The notes below the pieces were generated by a model. The model had not been told where the DNA came from. It saw nothing but the letters and a program-made list of their open reading frames with translations, and did no database searches. From Bryobacterales bacterium (lineage in GTDB: Bacteria; Acidobacteriota; Terriglobia; Bryobacterales; UBA6623): a stretch of 64,000 bases of DNA. Positions 59,041-64,000 of the stretch are shown one piece after another. Position numbers and translations under genes: made by a program. Where the stretch lies: positions 34,679 through 98,678 of the forward strand of contig JAJDZN010000069.1 in NCBI GenBank assembly GCA_022824585.1, written 5' to 3'. Each line of letters begins with the position of its first letter. The stretch's first letter is position 1.

Positions 59041-60459
59041 ATGCGGCGGCGAGACCTTTTCTCGCTAGGGGCAGCCGCAGCCTTCGCCGGTTGCGGGCAG
59101 CCCGCTGCGTCTCGTCCCAATATCTTGTTCGCGATCTCCGACGACCAATCCTTCGCTCATACCGGTGCGTCCGGCGACCCGGTTGTCCGCACTCCTGCGT
59201 TTGACCGCATTTCCGCCGAGGGTGTCCGGTTCGAACACGCATTCTGCAACTCGCCGTCATGCACTCCATCCAGGGGAGCCATCCTGACGGGCCAAGAGTG
59301 CTACCGCCTCGAAGAGGGCGTCAACTTGTGGAGTTCCCTGCCCGCCAAGTTCGTGACGTACCCCGACCTGCTCGAAGCGGCGGGGTACCACATCGGCTTC
59401 ACCCGCAAAGGCTGGTCGCCCGGGAGCCTCGAAGCCGGGGGTCGATCTCGCAATCCCGCAGGCCCGAGGTACGACGACTTCCAGACCTTCTACGAAGCCA
59501 ACCCTCCCGGAGCCCCGTTCTGTTTTTGGTTCGGCAGCAGCGACCCGCATCGCGCCTACGAGAAGGGTTCGGGTGTCGCCAGCGGGCTGCGCCCCGAGGA
59601 TGTGGCGGTGCCTCCGTTTCTTCCCGACGACCCGGAGGTTCGCAGCGACATTCTCGACTACTTCTTCGAAATCGAGCGCTTCGACCGGGAACTTGGCGAG
59701 ATCCTTTCGTACTTGGAGGAGCGAGGCCAGCTTGAGAACACCATCGTCATCGTCACCAGCGACAATGGCATGCCGTTTCCGCGTGCCAAGGCGGACCTAT
59801 ACGACTACGGGGCGCGCGTGCCGCTTGCCATGCGGTGGCCAGAGAGTGTCCCCGGGGGACGAGTGGTCACCGACTTTGCCAGCTTGGTCGACATAGCCCC
59901 AACCATCCTTGAGGCTGCGGGTGTCGAGATTCCGGAAGATATGACGGGGCGCAGCTTGCTGGACTTGCTGAAGTCTGGGGAAGACGGGCGCGTCGACTCC
60001 ACTCGTGACCACGTGATCTTGGCCCGCGAGCGCCACACTCCGTGGCGTGAAGGAAGGGTCGGATACCCGATGCGGGCGATCCGGACGGATCAATTCCTCT
60101 ACATCCGGAACATCGAGCCCGACCGCTGGCCCGCGGGTGACCCTCCAATCCTGGGGGAAGTAGATCCATCGCCCACGAAGGACTTGATGCGGGCCCGCAA
60201 GGACGACCCAGACTTCCGGCGCTACTACGAGGCGGCATTCTCCAAGCGACCCGGCGAAGAACTCTATGAGCTGGGCCTTGATCCCGGGCAGATGAAGAAC
60301 GTCGCCGACGAAGCCGCGCACGCGGAGATCAAGAGCGCCTTGGCAGCAAAGCTAGACCAACACCTCCTGGCAACGTCTGATCCCCGAGCCCTCGGGCACC
60401 CGCCTACGTGGGAATCGGATCCGCACCATGGCAGGCTCACTCTGGAACAGCGCCACTAA
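59041..60459 (+). CDS. Exported (Tat/lipoprotein-like) sulfatase, heparan-N-sulfatase-like
   Basis: MRRRDLFSLGAAAAFAGCGQPAAS; NILFAISDDQSFAHTGASGDPVVRTPAFDRISAEGVRF; NSPSCTPSRGAILTGQECYRLEEG. Confidence 0.94.
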   Translation: MRRRDLFSLGAAAAFAGCGQPAASRPNILFAISDDQSFAHTGASGDPVVRTPAFDRISAEGVRFEHAFCNSPSCTPSRGAILTGQECYRLEEGVNLWSSLPAKFVTYPDLLEAAGYHIGFTRKGWSPGSLEAGGRSRNPAGPRYDDFQTFYEANPPGAPFCFWFGSSDPHRAYEKGSGVASGLRPEDVAVPPFLPDDPEVRSDILDYFFEIERFDRELGEILSYLEERGQLENTIVIVTSDNGMPFPRAKADLYDYGARVPLAMRWPESVPGGRVVTDFASLVDIAPTILEAAGVEIPEDMTGRSLLDLLKSGEDGRVDSTRDHVILARERHTPWREGRVGYPMRAIRTDQFLYIRNIEPDRWPAGDPPILGEVDPSPTKDLMRARKDDPDFRRYYEAAFSKRPGEELYELGLDPGQMKNVADEAAHAEIKSALAAKLDQHLLATSDPRALGHPPTWESDPHHGRLTLEQRH

Positions 60460-60706
60460 GGCACCAAGCCCGAGTCTTGGAATGGCGGATCGCGGATCGC
60501 CCAGCGGGCAAGCTCCTTGACCAAGCGCAAGCCGCGGCCGTGTTGCGTAGCCCTACGGGCTAATGCTGCCATCGGCTACACTTGAACCGGCCATTTTCCT
60601 CATCTGGCAACAAGCTCTCGGGCTCGGTGGCTTGCTTCGAGACCGCCGCCACTGGCAGCAGGGTTGCCGGTGCCGGGAAGACCGGCTGTATTCGGAGTTA
60701 AGCGAT

Positions 60707-62110
60707 ATGACCCGCCGCATTGTCCACTTGGCCGCACTCGCCTGCGGCGTTTTCCTTGCCGTGTCGCCCCTATCGGCTCAAGGCGGAGGAGACAGAGCAG
60801 AACGGGTCAAACCCACCGTCGCTGACTTCTCGTATGGAGACCATGAGCGGCACGTGTTGGACTTCTACCAAGCTGAGTCGTCCGACCCCACACCGTTGGT
60901 GCTCCATATCCACGGCGGAGGCTTCACCCGAGGTAACAAGGGTTCCGTAAACCAAGCAACCCTGAAGGCACTGTTGGCTGCCGGGATCTCGGTCGCCGCG
61001 ATCAACTATCGGCTCGCTGGCCAAGTGCCGCTGCCAGCAGCCCACGCAGACGCCCAACGAGCCGTGCAGACGCTGCGGGCGAAAGCTGCGGAATGGAATA
61101 TCGACAAGGATCAAGTCGGTGCGTTCGGAGGATCAGCCGGGGCTCAGCTATGCATGTGGCTGGCCTACAGCGACGACCATGCCGATCCATCGAGCAGCGA
61201 TCCCATCGCACGCGAGTCGACCCGGCTGGCATACGTTGCGCCGCTCAACGGCCAGAGCACGAACGACTTCGACTGGTGGCTGGAGAACCTCCCGGGCTAC
61301 GACGAGCTGCATCGCGACCCGGCGGAGATCTTCGGCACATCCGACAAGGGCAAACAGGCAGCTATCGCCGCGAAAATCTCGGCAATCAAGCTGGTGTCCG
61401 CCGACGATCCTCCGACGTTCATGCGCTATGGGATGGCTCCTGGGGATCCAGTTCCCGAAGGAGATCGCGCTCAAGGTTGGAAAGTCCACCATGTCAACTT
61501 CGGGCTGGCGCTGAAGGCAAAGCTCGATGCGCTCGGTGTCGAGAACTTTCTGCAGTACCCGGGTGCGGAATCGGCCTATGCAACCCCGGAGGACTTCTTC
61601 ATCGGCAAGTTCGGCAAGTCGGAGATCCGGCACCTTACGCACGATGAGCTGTCCGACTATCACCTCGAGCTCGTGAAGCTGTTGGAGAAGAACCCGAACC
61701 AGACCGGCGAAGTCTACCGCCAGGGCGTCTCCGGAGGGGTCGGCGGCTGGACTCCCTTGCCAGAAGCGGCAGACCGCAATCACTATTTGTCGATCCTGCA
61801 TCGTGGCGGCAACAGCTGGGCGGAGTCGCACGACCAGAAGGCCGACTTCTACATCATGCTCGAGGGATCCGGCACGCTGCTGCTGGGGGGCAAGATGGTG
61901 GACGCGATTCAAGCCGAGGGGCGCCCCGGCGAGTGGCGGGCACCGCGCCTCGAGAATCCGCGCCGCATCGAGGCTCGCAAGGGCGATCTCATCAACATCC
62001 CCGTGAAAACGCCCCATCAATGGGATCTCACGGAGGGCGAGTCCGTGACCTATGTGATCCTCAAGGTCGTCGAGCGTGGCGAGAACATTCGGGACGCTCC
62101 TCCGAATTGA
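60707..62110 (+). CDS. Secreted alpha/beta hydrolase (esterase) fused to a C-terminal cupin
   Basis: Signal peptide; PLVLHIHGGGFTRGNKGSVNQ; GAFGGSAGAQLCMWLAY; C-terminal KADFYIMLEGSGTLLLGGKM...RKGDLINIPVKTPHQWDL cupin. Confidence 0.88.
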   Translation: MTRRIVHLAALACGVFLAVSPLSAQGGGDRAERVKPTVADFSYGDHERHVLDFYQAESSDPTPLVLHIHGGGFTRGNKGSVNQATLKALLAAGISVAAINYRLAGQVPLPAAHADAQRAVQTLRAKAAEWNIDKDQVGAFGGSAGAQLCMWLAYSDDHADPSSSDPIARESTRLAYVAPLNGQSTNDFDWWLENLPGYDELHRDPAEIFGTSDKGKQAAIAAKISAIKLVSADDPPTFMRYGMAPGDPVPEGDRAQGWKVHHVNFGLALKAKLDALGVENFLQYPGAESAYATPEDFFIGKFGKSEIRHLTHDELSDYHLELVKLLEKNPNQTGEVYRQGVSGGVGGWTPLPEAADRNHYLSILHRGGNSWAESHDQKADFYIMLEGSGTLLLGGKMVDAIQAEGRPGEWRAPRLENPRRIEARKGDLINIPVKTPHQWDLTEGESVTYVILKVVERGENIRDAPPN

Positions 62111-62127
62111 GTGCTTGGCGTAGTCGC

Positions 62128-63144
62128 ATGAAGAAGTACTCGCAGGACGACGAGCGTCACGGGCGCGGCATGGCAGCGAAACATCTTCGGATTACGCGAA
62201 TCCTTGCAGTGCTGGGCGTACTCACAATCGCTCTGATCGCGCCTGCGGAGTCCCGGGCCGAGTCCATGCGTGTGACGCTGCTGGGCACGGGCACGCCGAA
62301 TCCGCATCCTGACCGGTTCGGGCCCGCAACGCTCGTAGAGGCCGGTGAGCAGCGGCTCCTGTTTGATGCCGGCAGGGGCGTCACGATTCGCCTCAACCAG
62401 CTCGGCATTCCGATGCGCGAGGTGACCGCGGTCTTCATTACGCACTTCCACTCGGACCACTTGGTCGGCCTGGCGGACCTGTGGCTGATCGGATGGCTGC
62501 CGCCGAACTACGGTCGGCGTCGGGTTCCGCTGCGCATCTGGGGACCCGACGGACTGGGGAAGATCACGGCGGGCATGGAACAGGCCTACGCTACCGACAT
62601 CGCCATCCGGGTCAAGGACGAGGCTTTGCCACGTTCCGCCGCGAAGTTCGATGTGAACGAGTACAGCGAAGGCGGAGTTATCTATGAGCACGAGGGGGTA
62701 AAGGTGACCTCGTTTGAAGTCAACCACGGGGATCTGATCAAGCCGGCATTCGGCTATCGCGTCGATTACGCCGGACGATCTGTCGTGATCTCAGGGGATA
62801 CGCGCTTCGACCAGAATGTGATCCAGGCGGCCAAGGGCGTAGATCTGCTCGTTCACGAAGTGGTCGCAATCCCCGAAGCGCTCTTCGCCGTCAACCCGGC
62901 GATGAAGCGGGTCGAGGCTCACCACACCACACCCGAGGAGGTTGGCACGGTAATGTCCGAGGCGCGACCAAGACTCGGAGTCCTGACACACTATGTGCTG
63001 ACTTCTGGCCCGGGCATACCGCCGGAGACCAAGGACGAGGTCCTAGCTCGCCTGAAGACCCGTTACTCCGGCCCGGTCGTTGCCGGCCATGACTTGATGG
63101 CTATCGAAGTCGGCGAATCGGTCAAGGTTCTTCAGAACCAGTAA
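62128..63144 (+). CDS. Exported MBL-fold metallo-hydrolase (AtsA-like arylsulfatase type)
   Basis: MRVTLLGTGTPNPHPDRFGPATLVEAGEQRLLFDAGRGVTIRLNQLG; FITHFHSDHLVGLADLWLIGWLP; VVISGDTRFDQNVIQAAKGVDLLVHEV; VEAHHTTPEEVG. Confidence 0.87.
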   Translation: MKKYSQDDERHGRGMAAKHLRITRILAVLGVLTIALIAPAESRAESMRVTLLGTGTPNPHPDRFGPATLVEAGEQRLLFDAGRGVTIRLNQLGIPMREVTAVFITHFHSDHLVGLADLWLIGWLPPNYGRRRVPLRIWGPDGLGKITAGMEQAYATDIAIRVKDEALPRSAAKFDVNEYSEGGVIYEHEGVKVTSFEVNHGDLIKPAFGYRVDYAGRSVVISGDTRFDQNVIQAAKGVDLLVHEVVAIPEALFAVNPAMKRVEAHHTTPEEVGTVMSEARPRLGVLTHYVLTSGPGIPPETKDEVLARLKTRYSGPVVAGHDLMAIEVGESVKVLQNQ

Positions 63145-63293
63145 CCGAACCTTGCGGCAGAAGCTAAGGCAGGAGCGACTGCTACCATTCGATTCACGGT
63201 GGGCTGTCGCCGCGACAAACGGGTACCCGCGGAGCCACTCCCAGCCGCGTTGTCGTGGCCGCGGCAACGAGATCCGATAGAACTAGGCTTGAC

Positions 63294-63863
63294 CTAGCCG
63301 TCCCTCCGCCGCACACGCTTAGTCTCTTCCTGTAGCTTCATTTCGTTCAGAGCAACTTTAGCCACAGGCATGAGAAAGTCTTCCAGCGCCGTGACAACGT
63401 CGGCAAGAGACCCTGGATCTGCCACTAGGTTCCGCCTGAAGGCATCCCACTGACGGTTCTTCTGGTCATCCTTCGTGAATGCCTTCGATAGCGCGTCCGG
63501 CGTTTCTTCAGGAATGGCGGTCCGGCGCCGGGCGAAGGTGGCGGAGATCGCGCTCGCGAGCCGCGATTGTTGGAAGTCGAATGACTGGCTCAGCATCCAA
63601 ATATCGAAATAATCCTTCATGCGACTGTTGGCCAGTCCAAGAACGACCATTGCCTCGAACTTCTCCGCCACTACGGTCTCGAGGGCGTAAGCGCGCAGCC
63701 TCGGATGCGGCATATCCAGCAGTACGGGATAGTCGACGATCTCAGGTTCCGGATTGGTCGCATCTCCAAACGCAACATCGATGCTGACGGCGATACGGGC
63801 ACCGCCTATATCGGCCGTCGTGCGAATTCGAAGGCCTCCGTATACACTGTCGTTCCGAATCAC
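63294..63863 (-). pseudogene. N-terminally truncated AbiEii/AbiGii-type nucleotidyltransferase
   Basis: IRNDSVYGGLRIRTTADIGGARIAVSIDVAFGDATNPEPE...RLRAYALETVVAEKFEAMVVLGLANSRMKDYFDIWML; N-terminal GxS/DxD nucleotidyltransferase half absent, stop codons upstream in frame. Confidence 0.65.
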
Positions 63864-64000
63864 GGCTGTCCGGTTGGAAGACCTTTAGAATCAGTACTTT
63901 ACGAAGAAGTGTAGGCCGAGTTTTCGGATGAGAGCGTCTCGGATTCCTCAACTCGTTGATTCTAAATGGGTTGTGTGCTTGAGCGCAGCCGGCCAAGGCG

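Noticed and set aside
6970-63144. Interpretation of the sulfatase region as a canonical polysaccharide utilisation locus
   Set aside because: No SusC/SusD pair, no adjacent glycoside hydrolases or hybrid regulator; sulfatases are dispersed on both strands.
1-64000. CRISPR arrays, rRNA genes, transposases or prophage structural genes
   Set aside because: No regular short repeats, no rRNA-like sequence and no transposase/integrase/phage motifs seen in the reading.

Overview
High-GC (except a few AT-rich patches) bacterial chromosomal window. The gene complement (Oar-like carboxypeptidase-regulatory-domain TonB receptors, PSD1/DUF1549-DUF1553 + DUF1501 pair, Ser/Thr kinase with PEGA repeats, CRTAC1/ASPIC-UnbV protein, many sulfatases) suggests Acidobacteriota or a similar lineage; this is inference only. 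Left part (0-14 kb): the 5' end of uvrA, a Ser/Thr kinase 14 bp upstream of it, a PQQ-like beta-propeller protein, a HupE/UreJ-like membrane protein, a tandem pair of small secreted paralogues, a sulfatase, a KDG-type PfkB kinase, then family-4 UDG, coaBC and uvrB. Middle part: two large TonB-dependent receptors, PSD1/DUF1501, CaiB/BaiF CoA-transferase, an ABC exporter with a secreted TAP-like hydrolase, lysine 2,3-aminomutase, an apparently exported D-2-hydroxyacid dehydrogenase, a TPR protein, CRTAC1, a sulfatase with a PHP/DUF3604-like protein, a TIM-barrel isomerase/epimerase, tRNA-Val(GAC), a dienelactone hydrolase and a sulfatase. A small defence-type island (about 47.8-51.6 kb) carries a C5-methyltransferase plus DUF4928-like restriction module, flanked by decayed toxin-antitoxin genes. 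Right part (53.5-63.1 kb): seven consecutive plus-strand genes for predicted exported proteins, including a YHYH / His-rich unknown / YHYH trio, a lipoprotein ADP-ribosylglycohydrolase, a sulfatase, an esterase-cupin fusion and a secreted MBL-fold hydrolase. The window ends in an N-terminally truncated AbiEii-like gene. The best candidates for something undescribed are the YHYH trio with its neighbouring secretome and the R-M island with TA remnants. All functions come from reading motifs by eye; no database search was run.
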